Assembly (NCBI GenBank): GCA_024231905.1
Contig: JAAEQC010000134.1
Location: 1 to 64,000, forward strand
Length of the DNA: 64,000 bases
Source: a bacterium
GTDB taxonomy: Bacteria; Krumholzibacteriota; Krumholzibacteriia; LZORAL124-64-63
Direction of reading: 5' to 3'
Shown here: positions 1-8,591 of the stretch, piece by piece
Layout of the letters: each line of letters begins with the position of its first letter
Numbering within the stretch: the first letter of the stretch is position 1
Position numbers and translations under genes: made by a program
The notes under the pieces: model-generated
Databases searched by the model: none
Seen by the model: the letters and a program-made list of their open reading frames with translations, nothing else
What the model was told of the DNA's origin: nothing

Positions 1-174
1 ACGACGAGCGGCCGCACTCGAACTTCACGGACGACAGGACACCGATGGAGGTCTACAATCTGAGGCTGGCGGCATGATCAAGTACTGGGAGTCCACCTTA
101 AGCTGGCCGCCAGGCTGTCCAAGGAATGGGGTCCACCTCTGAGAGATCCGCGATACATTGCGATCCGAGGTGGA

Positions 175-522
175 TTGCATTTTCTAAACGGAGATTTTAC
201 GGAGGCTCAGCAGTTGTTTGATGACGCCGCAAAAGGGCGTTTTACTCATCCTGAACTTCAGAAGATCGGGTTTAAGCCGCGTGATGCCGTCACCCCGCAG
301 AACCCCATGGTACTTCAGGGCGAAATCGGCGCCCTCAAAGCCGGCTTCGCCTTCATTCGTGTTGTTGGATATCCAGATGTATTCTGCCCGGGATCCAAGT
401 TTGGAACGCTGCAGGTCCGCGAGGGAATGAAGGTGTCGTTTAAACTCGGGTTTAGTGCTCGGGGCCCAGTTGCGTTGGATCTTGAAGACATGGAATCGGA
501 GCTTAATTGTATGCACGATTGA
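175..522 (+). CDS. C-terminal fragment with cold-shock/S1-like domain
   Basis: The last half (about residues 48-105) reads like a cold-shock or S1-type beta-barrel: a GFAFIRVVG strand, a DVF motif, a basic GMKVSFKL strand and a closing ARGPVALDLE strand, all as in CSD proteins. The preceding residues (RGGLHFLNGDFTEAQQLFDDA) look like a TPR helix pair. The reading frame is open upstream to position 64, but no good start codon lies between 64 and 175; the TTG at 175 has a GAGGTGG stretch too close to be a convincing ribosome site. The gene is therefore probably truncated or frameshifted near the left edge. The role is unknown; nucleic-acid binding is an inference from the fold only. Confidence 0.4.
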   Translation: MHFLNGDFTEAQQLFDDAAKGRFTHPELQKIGFKPRDAVTPQNPMVLQGEIGALKAGFAFIRVVGYPDVFCPGSKFGTLQVREGMKVSFKLGFSARGPVALDLEDMESELNCMHD

Positions 523-702
523 TTAACGCACAACTCCCGATATAGCTGGCGATGGGTTTTACAAAATGAGCCCCTGTCCTCCTAGCGCACCACCCTCAGC
601 AAATATCCCATAGGGTTCCATTTATCCACCCTACAGTCAGAGAATAATCCAACAACTGCCTTAGGTGCCCGGGCAAGCCTTCGGACTAGATTTATCACGC
701 GA

Positions 703-2802
703 TCAAGTCTGAATTCGGCTCGCCTCACGGTCAGCCCGATACTCCACCCACAGTGGATTTTGAGTTTCTTCGTCAACATTTTGCCGAAGAGCCAAATACT
801 TCTTAGTCCACATTCGGGCGTGAGATCGAATTTCCGCTCCCCCAATAGCCTCCAATTCATCAACTAGTTCATTCGGCGGTCCAAATTCCTCCACGAAACT
901 CTGCATCTCTGCAAACGTGGATAGCTCCAACACAGATCGGATGTGATCATCTTCTCCCGTCAGCGCTTCACCCAATAAATCGACGACACGGGAAACTGCA
1001 GCGGGAGATACCCCTGGAACGAACATTTCAAATCGTGAGGTTTTCTCGGTCCAGTTGGGAGGGGCAACATGTAGCAATAGGTCAAAACGGCCAGGGCGAG
1101 TTATCGCCTCATCGAAATCCTGCCGGTGGTTGGTTGCCAGGAAGAATATACACCGACCCAACGACCGAAGGCGCCCAAGTTTTGGCAACATACTAGTCGT
1201 TAAAAACTGCCGAACAGCATCCAATCTCGGCACTCCATCACCATATCCACGCTTCTGTACAAGCGCGTCAATTTCATCAAACAACACGACTACATTTTCC
1301 AATTCCATTAGATCATGAAATAACTCTCGAGATCGCTCGTAGATATTCTCCAGTCCTCTATCAAGAAAATGAGTTGGAGATAGCTCTACCATTGGCCACC
1401 CCAAATACTGTGCCGTGGCCCTTGCTATGGTCGTCTTGGCCGTGCCCGGTGGCCCGAAGAGTAGGGCCGATTTGGCCGGGCGCAATTCTCTCGGCCCAGC
1501 GCCCATGGCTGGTAGCAAAATGCGGCTCTCGATAGTGCCCTTTAGACTCTCTGGATTTCCCAGAAGCTCTATTTCGGAATCTAACAAGTTGTCCCAAAGC
1601 CTTCTATCCGAATGTCCAATGCCGAGTCTGCTGCCGGCGTACTTCGTCACTAACAGTTTTGCAATAGCTGCTGATGAAGCTTCCACCAAACGACTGAAAA
1701 ATACGTGTATGACGCCGACAGCCCAGGCTTCCGGCATCCCGCGTCTCAGCGTGAGTTCTTGGCCGCCAGCATTCCATCCAAAATATACCTGATCTTCGTG
1801 GTCATATCTTAACTTGTGATCTTCACACCATGCAACTGTCTTGCAAAGTCCAGAAAATACAGAACGTGTCGAAATAAGATTTGGAAACTCAGCTAAAATT
1901 GCTTCCAGAACCTCTATAGCCCAGCAATGGTTAGCTCCAGATTCAGGATCCGGATAGTGAAACATGGGAAAGTAGGAATCCCACATCAGTGATTCGCGCT
2001 GATAATTGAAGAAAGTAAGTACCGCATGTTCAAGCTCTCGCGATTCCAAAAAATCCATTTCTTTAAGCACGTCCGGCATCCCGCTGTCCGCATGGCCCTT
2101 TTCTATACGCCGCAACAGACACGCTGACATAGCCAACGAAATCGGATCAAACTTCGTGTGACTCTCAGATGCTACAAAGGTTGTCTGGCGCATCAACTCT
2201 AATTGCGCCCATTGTGCTAATGCCTCAACACTTTCTTCCCCAAGTGTGACCCCGAGTTCGTCCGCACCATGGACAAGCCAGTATCCAATTTCAGTTCGAG
2301 GTGGATAGTCAGTAACTCGGAGTTCGCCGGGTGCTCCCTCTGCTAATACCTGGGCAATCTCCTCAAGTGACTTGCCGCGAAACCGGTCACCATCATGCGG
2401 CTCAAGTGGCGTTTGTCCAATATCTCCCGGTGCCCAATCTTTTCCCTTCAAAACACCCAATGCTCGGAGAACGAGTACAGCAGTGAATGCGTTATCCTTC
2501 GGTAGCCCCGAGCTGTCCCACGCATCTGTACGAATGCGATCAATTAACGGCAGCAATCGTGACGGGCTTTCATAAACGTGAGGAAGAGCGTCCCCGTATG
2601 CACATGCAATCATTGCAGTACATGTAGTTGCGACGCTTAGTTTGCCTGGAACCGATGGAGAATTCGGTAAGCGACGAAATGAAACCTCATCTTCTTCGTG
2701 GAGAAAGGGGACTAAATCAGTCAATAGATCCGCCCGCAAGACCTCTACTCTGGACCTGAGCTTCATCAATTCGTCTATTCCAACAACATCACGGTCCGGC
2801 AT
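703..2802 (-). CDS. AAA+ ATPase with large alpha-helical N-terminal domain
   Basis: About 699 residues. The C-terminal third is a classical AAA+ module: Walker A LLFGPPGTAKTT, Walker B VVVLFDEIDAL and a sensor/arginine-finger region ending TRPGRFDLLLHV, as in FtsH/Cdc48-type remodelling ATPases. The first ~400 residues are all-helical and carry repeated motifs (SGLPKDNAFTAVLVLRALG, GANHCWAIEVLEAILAEF) reminiscent of an alpha/alpha-toroid such as prenyltransferases or terpene cyclases; no such enzyme motif is complete. The ATG at 2802 is preceded by GGGGAGGAACAC, a near-perfect ribosome site lying inside the end of the upstream radical SAM gene. The two overlap by 14 bases, so they are probably translationally coupled. 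Locally AT-richer than the rest of the window. Function unknown; defence or peptide modification are possibilities. Confidence 0.85.
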   Translation of the reverse strand: MPDRDVVGIDELMKLRSRVEVLRADLLTDLVPFLHEEDEVSFRRLPNSPSVPGKLSVATTCTAMIACAYGDALPHVYESPSRLLPLIDRIRTDAWDSSGLPKDNAFTAVLVLRALGVLKGKDWAPGDIGQTPLEPHDGDRFRGKSLEEIAQVLAEGAPGELRVTDYPPRTEIGYWLVHGADELGVTLGEESVEALAQWAQLELMRQTTFVASESHTKFDPISLAMSACLLRRIEKGHADSGMPDVLKEMDFLESRELEHAVLTFFNYQRESLMWDSYFPMFHYPDPESGANHCWAIEVLEAILAEFPNLISTRSVFSGLCKTVAWCEDHKLRYDHEDQVYFGWNAGGQELTLRRGMPEAWAVGVIHVFFSRLVEASSAAIAKLLVTKYAGSRLGIGHSDRRLWDNLLDSEIELLGNPESLKGTIESRILLPAMGAGPRELRPAKSALLFGPPGTAKTTIARATAQYLGWPMVELSPTHFLDRGLENIYERSRELFHDLMELENVVVLFDEIDALVQKRGYGDGVPRLDAVRQFLTTSMLPKLGRLRSLGRCIFFLATNHRQDFDEAITRPGRFDLLLHVAPPNWTEKTSRFEMFVPGVSPAAVSRVVDLLGEALTGEDDHIRSVLELSTFAEMQSFVEEFGPPNELVDELEAIGGAEIRSHARMWTKKYLALRQNVDEETQNPLWVEYRADREASRIQT

Positions 2803-3577
2803 GTGTTCCTCCCCAAGGAATATCATCAATCTTGGATTCTGCATTGTACACAATCAATGGAATCACAAGTGCATCCTGCCTGAGTTGTTTCATACGAGCT
2901 CGCCCATAGCGATTCTCAATGTCGCCCCAAAAACTCCTTCGTTCCGCAGTAGGTACATTAGTAAACGTAAAATAATACGGAACCTTATGTTTCTCGATTC
3001 TATCGAGATTACTCCAGATTAGCTTCGAAGAAAATGCCTTCCGTGTATTGGCGCGATAGGTCTTCTCAGATAATCCCTTAAGCCCTACTGCATAAAGGGC
3101 GCGATCGTGAGAAACATCATCCAATATGCTCTCGTTGTATTGAGCTTCGGTCAACATCAAATCCGAATGAAACACCCAGTTTTCTCCTGCAGTCGAAGCA
3201 AGTTCTTCCAGCAGTTGGGGCCATTGCCGCATCGCCAGTGCTGGGGCGCCACCCATAAGATGAAATACATTGCAGGGTGCTCTATTGAATGCCGCTACGA
3301 GTTCAGAAGTCGATATCACTTTGTAGTGCCCCCACACTCCAGCTCGTGTCACATAGCAAAACGGACAATCAAGATTACAGCCATAGAGTTGCACAATGAA
3401 TTGAAAGTGATAGTCGCCGGGGCCAAATCTAGATTCCGCGAGCTTTGGAAAGCTATCATATCCCCCTCCCCCTTTATACGTATTGCATTTCCGATAGAGC
3501 CCTCCTTCAAGAACGTCTTCGGTGTTGACGTCTAACATCTGCCCTTCACTTAGGAGAACTACTCGCCATTCGCTCAC
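2789..3577 (-). CDS. radical SAM protein, coupled to AAA+ ATPase
   Basis: 262 residues, with the [4Fe-4S] motif CNLDCPFC (Cys67, Cys71, Cys74; CxxxCxxC), the signature of S-adenosylmethionine radical enzymes. A following HLMGGAPAL stretch corresponds to the glycine-rich SAM-binding strand. Short for the superfamily, with no SPASM or second-cluster cysteine array visible, so it is closer to activase-like or minimal radical SAM enzymes than to RiPP maturases of the SPASM type. It starts with GTG at 3577 and its end overlaps the start of the AAA+ ATPase. A 17-base perfect palindrome lies about 100 bases upstream. I see no precursor-peptide ORF next to it. The substrate is unknown. Confidence 0.85.
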   Translation of the reverse strand: MSEWRVVLLSEGQMLDVNTEDVLEGGLYRKCNTYKGGGGYDSFPKLAESRFGPGDYHFQFIVQLYGCNLDCPFCYVTRAGVWGHYKVISTSELVAAFNRAPCNVFHLMGGAPALAMRQWPQLLEELASTAGENWVFHSDLMLTEAQYNESILDDVSHDRALYAVGLKGLSEKTYRANTRKAFSSKLIWSNLDRIEKHKVPYYFTFTNVPTAERRSFWGDIENRYGRARMKQLRQDALVIPLIVYNAESKIDDIPWGGTHAGP

Positions 3578-4143
3578 AAACCCAATCCCTTACTCCAAAA
3601 CAAAGACTAGATTTCCTGAGCCAGTCTCCCGACTCAATCCTGCTGATGAAAAACGGGCTATTTACCTGCAATCCATCTCAACTATACAATAGTTGGCCGG
3701 AGTATGTCAGTGCCCTTCCGCTGCTTTTTACTGTTGCACTAGATGTTTAACACAACAAGGTGCGTCTAAATAGTCGCAACTATCGACTCCACAAATCCCG
3801 GGGTTTACTTACGGGCCGTAGGAACCCCTGAAGGACCCTCTGGGCGGCCTGTTGTATCCCAGCATCGCCCTAGTCCGTTTATCGTACCAAATCATCCCTG
3901 GGTGCCAAACTACTACGGCAACAACTTCCTGACCATTCAAACATTGTCCATGCACTACGGCATTTCGGAGGACCGCACCAGACCCGCACCAGAACTCCCA
4001 GCCCATTCCCACCAAAACCCTTGACCACATAACCGAATACCAATAAACTACTTACTATCCACCCAGCTTCCACCAACCCCCCGTTGGCACTGAGTGTCGA
4101 TGAGCACCACATAGCATGAAACCCGCCGCCATCCTGAACGAGT
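3578..4143. other. intergenic stretch, no gene seen
   Basis: About 570 bases between the start of the radical SAM gene and the end of the SBD-HNH nuclease gene. I see no protein-like reading frame on either strand. The proximal part (3578-3700) holds the leader of the radical SAM gene and a perfect palindrome. The rest is AT-rich, with no recognised hairpin terminator or tRNA. Confidence 0.5.
3679..3695. promoter_or_regulatory. perfect 17-bp palindrome upstream of radical SAM/AAA+ pair
   Basis: CAACTAT-ACA-ATAGTTG is a perfect inverted repeat with 7-base arms and a 3-base spacer, about 100 bases upstream of the GTG start at 3577. Its position suits an operator for a dimeric HTH regulator. 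No regulator gene is adjacent, so the binding factor is unknown. Confidence 0.45.
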
Positions 4144-5055
4144 TCAGAACTCCCGCGCCGGCGTCTTAAATACTTGCTCTTCATGCCATCTGACGAACTC
4201 GAGCCCCGCCTCGAATTCCGCAGACTGAGGCCGCCGAATCTCACGCCCATGCCAACGCAACAAGACCTCATCCAACCCGTCGCTTCCACACACGTCCTGT
4301 GACACGAGCACCCGCTTCTCTGCCGAAAGAGTGAACGCACCGCGGTCCAAGAGCTTATGGTGGAGCGAGCAAAGAGCCAGCCCATTGGGCTCGATATCCG
4401 GCCCGCCGGCCTGGTGCCACTTGATATGAGCTGCTTCCAACGCCAGAGTCAGATTCCCCAGTCGCACATCGAATCCACAAACCGCACATCGCCGCTCATA
4501 CGCCCGCAACACCCGCTCGCGAAATGCCGGGTCGCGCGGCCGGCGGCGCGAGACCACCTGGTCGAGTTGCATCCCGAGTTCGGTCAAGATGTCTTCGTGC
4601 AAGTTGCTGGGGAAATGGGCCTCCAGAATCAGGCCGACCACTTCAGCCAGTAGCGTCGGATCCGACCGCAACTTCGCATCCACGTCTGCAGTGAGCCCGG
4701 CCGCCGGATTCACGCGCTTCAGTTCTGATGGCTTGGGATCGTCCTTGCCCTTGCGTGACGCCATCTGTTCGGCATCCCGTACCACCCAAAGACCATCGTG
4801 CTGCAAACGCCAGAACGGGTACTCCGGATGCACGGACTTCCGCACGGGACCGAACTCGGTCAACAGTCCGCCAAGCTTGCCATGAACATCAGAATACCGA
4901 ACCTCGCGCCCTTCACCCCGGCTAAGCCGCGCCAACGCAAAGAGCAGCAGCAGGGGCTTGTGAGGAGCCCGAACGTCACCTCGTCTCCAAACATTGATCG
5001 CAGCAAAGCGATCAAGGAGATCCTGCCGGCTGATGGTTTTTCTCTGCCTTGGCAA
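4144..5055 (-). CDS. sulfur-binding-domain HNH restriction endonuclease (type IV-like)
   Basis: About 303 residues. The N-terminal region (DLLDRFAAINVWRRG, RAPHKPLLLLFALARL) matches the sulfur-binding domain of ScoMcrA-type enzymes that recognise phosphorothioated DNA; the C-terminal region is an HNH nuclease with zinc-type cysteines (CAVCGFDVRLGN), the AAHIKWHQAGGPD core and NGLALCSLHHKLLD. Known relatives cut phosphorothioate-modified DNA, a type IV restriction activity. The frame is open to 5115, but the TTG at 5055 has a GGAG seven bases upstream and starts just before the conserved domain, so I prefer it. It stands alone downstream of the P-loop ATPase by ~295 bases; no dnd modification genes are visible. 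Confidence 0.85.
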   Translation of the reverse strand: MPRQRKTISRQDLLDRFAAINVWRRGDVRAPHKPLLLLFALARLSRGEGREVRYSDVHGKLGGLLTEFGPVRKSVHPEYPFWRLQHDGLWVVRDAEQMASRKGKDDPKPSELKRVNPAAGLTADVDAKLRSDPTLLAEVVGLILEAHFPSNLHEDILTELGMQLDQVVSRRRPRDPAFRERVLRAYERRCAVCGFDVRLGNLTLALEAAHIKWHQAGGPDIEPNGLALCSLHHKLLDRGAFTLSAEKRVLVSQDVCGSDGLDEVLLRWHGREIRRPQSAEFEAGLEFVRWHEEQVFKTPAREF

Positions 5056-5349
5056 GTCTGTTCTCCACGGAGTGGCGATCGCTTCAATCTCTGCTCGACC
5101 AGGCTCGAATCCCACTCGCCATTCATCGAGGCAACGATGTCATGGAGCTTTTAGTGCTCGTCTCAGCGCTTCTCAGACGGCCGGACGCCGTGCTCCACCA
5201 TCAATTCCCCGAATTTCTTCCAAGTCAGTCTGTGCCCATAACCGCAAAACGCCATTTCGCCGACTCCGATTCCAAGACCTTTATCACGCTCTTCAGTCAC
5301 CACACCACCCTACTCCCGCCCACGAGACCGGGACGACTCCAACCTACCG

Positions 5350-7674
5350 TCAGGACGTCTTCATGATCTCTTCGAGTTTCAAGTTCTGCAACTGCAAGGC
5401 CGTCATCGGTCGGATTCGGCTGAACATCTTCAGGACCTTGAGATATTCCAGGCCTCTTTCGTGAACAGTTTTAATATCACCGTAGAACTTCTTGTCCTGT
5501 GCAAGATCATACAAATCGCTCCAGTAGTCTTCCAGCGCCTGCGTCAAGCCGTCAGATGTCCTTTCACCACTATCGTACTTGAAAGGCTTGAGACCCTTTC
5601 GTCCGTACCGCTCGCGGAGGTAGCTGCAAATCGTTGTGAGGTGCGAATGGCAAGCCCGTTCCATATGGAAAGCGCGGAACAGAGAGAATTCCTTCTCGTA
5701 GATATCGAACGGCAGCTCTCCATGCCTTCTAAAGAAACCATCCTTGACGACGAGTCTCTTCCAGTTCAGAACGTGCTGCCATGCGTGGTTAACGGTAAAC
5801 TCGGAAACCTTCTTCACCACGCGCGAGAATCTTACGATATCCGTGCGGAAGAAGTTCTCGTGCATCGGTTTCTCCGGGTACACTGACAGGTAGTACCAGT
5901 ACTCGAACGTGATGGAAATACGTTCGATGAAGACGACGCCTCGCAACGTGATCGAGATCTCGCATTCCGGTGTCAGTTCCCCAGTAGGAGACGTATCGGG
6001 TGGATATTGCTTGGAGAGGTAATCCCTGTCGATTTCGTTCCGGTTGGCCTGCGCGAGCTTCGAAACGACTTCCTTAACGTGGCCTCTGTCTATGTCGAAG
6101 ATCGGCGCCATCCGCCTGATGAGAGTTTGGTACGTCGTGAAAAATGGCGCAACCTGCGATGCCTTGTAGATGTACGACATCAGAATGCGGTGGGTGCAAC
6201 AGAGCGCCCTCTTCTCCTTGATCATCTGGCATTCCCTTGCGATGAGCAGAAACATGTCGATGTATGTCGTTTCACGCTTGAACAGCCATTTGATAATGAA
6301 GCTGCGTGTGCTGCTCGGGGTGATGCGCTGGCCCCGTAATTCGTTGCTCGTCATATATTCGGTTGTAGCGGTGCTTAGATACTCGAGAATGAGGCGTAAG
6401 CTGTCGTTTGTGATCGAATGCAGCGAGTGCTCCCTGTCCCGATACGGCTGACTTTCTTCCGGCCAGAATCCGTCGATGATGAGCAGCATTGTCTTTTTAT
6501 ACTCGTTGAACTCCTTCTCGTTCTCGTCGAACTGGCCGTCGCTCTGCATGATGTTCTTGACGAATCGGAGCCGATTCTTCGCAATGCTGTAGAGTTGGTC
6601 GCGGTTGATGCCCAGATTCGAAACGTGGCCCGACTCGGTCAATCCCTGCGGCCGTTTCGCAAGGTAGATCGTCCGATTCTCGTTCGCCCAGCGGTCATGC
6701 CTTCTGTTCGTGGGGAAGTTCCGGTCACGAACCGCCATCACTGTCTTGGGGTGGTGATGGCTGTAATAGACACTCGTCTTGCCGACGAGTTTCTTACAGT
6801 AGGCATAGATCTGGGCGATCTCATGCGCATCGCCCAGCGCGTCGGTGTTGTCGAACGCGACGAACGAAGGCTTCTTGAAGAACGCATTGTAGATGTGCAG
6901 CCAGTAGTCGGCCAGCTGGGGATAATCAGGCGTCGCGTTGATATCGATTAGGTGATCCCGGAGCGACTTATTGCGGCTCAGGGATTTGATGAGGATCTCT
7001 TTCTGCTTGTTGATGCTGGCCGGCGCCTTCTCGATCTTGTCGAAGAGTTTCCGGATGTCCTTCTTTCTCGGATTCCGCTCCAAGAGCAACGTGTTGTTCG
7101 CGAACAGAACGATAATCGCGGCCAAGTGCTGTTCTACTCTCGAAAGGATCTTGTTGTGCTTCGCTGTCGTTGGAATCGTGATCGTCCTCTTGCCGATATG
7201 GTTCGAGAAGTCGTTCTGACGCCAGGTCGCAAAGCCGAGATTGTTTGTGATGCAGATTCCCAGGTGTTCTATGAACTTGGCCTTGATGGTCTCTGCGACG
7301 ATCTTGTCGATCTCCAGATCGTACTCGGCATATTCGAAATCATGTGGCTTGATGTTGCGCTGCGAGTCCTTGATCTGCTTGTAGACGTTGCGGAGGTCGT
7401 CCCAGCGTTCGGCCAGATTGATAACTATCCCGACGTACTCTGGGGGGCTTGACTTGCCGAATTCGAGTTGCTGGCGGATATACGAGGACTTACCCGACCC
7501 GTACTCGCCGGTTACGAGTAGAAAGGTGTTTGTGCCCCTCATGAATCTGCGGAATGGCTCCCCGTCCCTGGCGTGGTGAATCGTGCGCCAGAAGTTCTTT
7601 CGGTCTTCCGGAAACTTCAGGGACTCAAGGGAGACTTCGAAGTAATTATCGATATAATCAGCGACAATACTCAT
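5350..7674 (-). CDS. large P-loop ATPase, unassigned (defence island)
   Basis: 774 residues. A Walker A motif (VTGEYGSGKSS, about residues 54-64) lies near the N-terminus and a Walker B-like strand SFVAFDNTDALGD about 220 residues later, with long helical inserts between, a spacing like that of STAND/KAP-type or Sll1717-like ATPases. The C-terminal ~350 residues are helical and charged; I recognise no effector domain. The ATG at 7674 has AAGGAACAACA upstream. It lies 110 bases downstream of the HNH gene on the same strand and shares its lower GC content, so it may belong to the same defence cassette or be an independent system. Codon use is AT-richer than the 12-64 kb region. Confidence 0.7.
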   Translation of the reverse strand: MSIVADYIDNYFEVSLESLKFPEDRKNFWRTIHHARDGEPFRRFMRGTNTFLLVTGEYGSGKSSYIRQQLEFGKSSPPEYVGIVINLAERWDDLRNVYKQIKDSQRNIKPHDFEYAEYDLEIDKIVAETIKAKFIEHLGICITNNLGFATWRQNDFSNHIGKRTITIPTTAKHNKILSRVEQHLAAIIVLFANNTLLLERNPRKKDIRKLFDKIEKAPASINKQKEILIKSLSRNKSLRDHLIDINATPDYPQLADYWLHIYNAFFKKPSFVAFDNTDALGDAHEIAQIYAYCKKLVGKTSVYYSHHHPKTVMAVRDRNFPTNRRHDRWANENRTIYLAKRPQGLTESGHVSNLGINRDQLYSIAKNRLRFVKNIMQSDGQFDENEKEFNEYKKTMLLIIDGFWPEESQPYRDREHSLHSITNDSLRLILEYLSTATTEYMTSNELRGQRITPSSTRSFIIKWLFKRETTYIDMFLLIARECQMIKEKRALCCTHRILMSYIYKASQVAPFFTTYQTLIRRMAPIFDIDRGHVKEVVSKLAQANRNEIDRDYLSKQYPPDTSPTGELTPECEISITLRGVVFIERISITFEYWYYLSVYPEKPMHENFFRTDIVRFSRVVKKVSEFTVNHAWQHVLNWKRLVVKDGFFRRHGELPFDIYEKEFSLFRAFHMERACHSHLTTICSYLRERYGRKGLKPFKYDSGERTSDGLTQALEDYWSDLYDLAQDKKFYGDIKTVHERGLEYLKVLKMFSRIRPMTALQLQNLKLEEIMKTS

Positions 7675-7784
7675 TGTTGTTCCTTTGCATTGATAGCGAC
7701 CGACTCACCTTGATTATTTCTTCATCAGCGGTCCAGGAGACGACGTTGCACGCTCCGGAAACGCGCGGTACCATGCTGTTGGGA

Positions 7785-8591
7785 CTATTTAAGATACTTC
7801 CTGATGTTCCGAATTTTCGGAGTGAGCACCGCCTTGACCGCTTGCGAATAACGCTTCTCGGGGCCGTACAGCTCCTCCACCGTTGAGCCAAGTGAAGCGC
7901 CCTTGTCAGATACCATGCAAATGGCTTGCTTATAACGCAGGTCGGCATTCTCCTGAGCCTCCGCCCGCTCCTCTTTCAGATCTGTGCGATCGAGATTGAA
8001 TACCCGGATGGAAGTCGCGCCGAAGATGCTGCCGCTCCTGGCGGCGATCGCCCCCTGCGCCCCGAACTTGAGATGATCCTCAGGCTTACGGCCCTCGTTA
8101 TAAGGGTGGAGAAGCAACGGCACTTCAGCTTCGTCGAGATCGTGACTGGCAAGGGCGTCGTTCAGGACATGCTCGTTTTCTACCGGAAATTCGTTCATCT
8201 TGCCGCCCGGCCCGTTACAGCGATCACACGACGGAACAAGGTTCTGCCAGGCGTAGGCGAGCCACCAGTATCCGGGGTGGCGATTGCCGTCGCGAAGTTC
8301 GACCACTTCGTTATTTACGGTGACCTTGTCCTTGGGTCGCCAGTGTTCGGCGGCGTCGTGGGTGGTCGCCCTGTCCTTGCTCTCACAGTAGGCGCATTTC
8401 TTATGGAAGACGTGTTCGAGAAGCCAGTCTTTCAATTCTCGCCAAACTTTGTTGTTGTACTTGATCTTGTCGCCCCGGCGATGCTGTTCGTACAGCGCCG
8501 CGGTCCCCGTACGCGACTTTGCGTACCATTCCTCCCAGGTAAGGCGTGCCTTGCCGTCCAGGCTGTCCGGGGCGAATGGTACGTGCCTCAT
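7785..8591 (-). CDS. HNH endonuclease, PtuB/retron-HNH type
   Basis: 268 residues. The nuclease core is visible: CAYCE knuckle, then AEHWRPKDKV in place of the usual HxRPK motif, then a GYWWLAYAWQNLVPSCDRCN segment carrying the catalytic Asn/second Cys pair, followed by GGKMNEFPV. This is the arrangement of the small HNH nucleases that accompany ABC-type ATPases in Septu and some retron systems. Its ATG overlaps the stop of the SIR2-ATPase gene by four bases (ATGA), so the two proteins are made together, and an ATPase-nuclease complex acting on foreign DNA is the likely role. No other domain is visible. Confidence 0.82.
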   Translation of the reverse strand: MRHVPFAPDSLDGKARLTWEEWYAKSRTGTAALYEQHRRGDKIKYNNKVWRELKDWLLEHVFHKKCAYCESKDRATTHDAAEHWRPKDKVTVNNEVVELRDGNRHPGYWWLAYAWQNLVPSCDRCNGPGGKMNEFPVENEHVLNDALASHDLDEAEVPLLLHPYNEGRKPEDHLKFGAQGAIAARSGSIFGATSIRVFNLDRTDLKEERAEAQENADLRYKQAICMVSDKGASLGSTVEELYGPEKRYSQAVKAVLTPKIRNIRKYLK

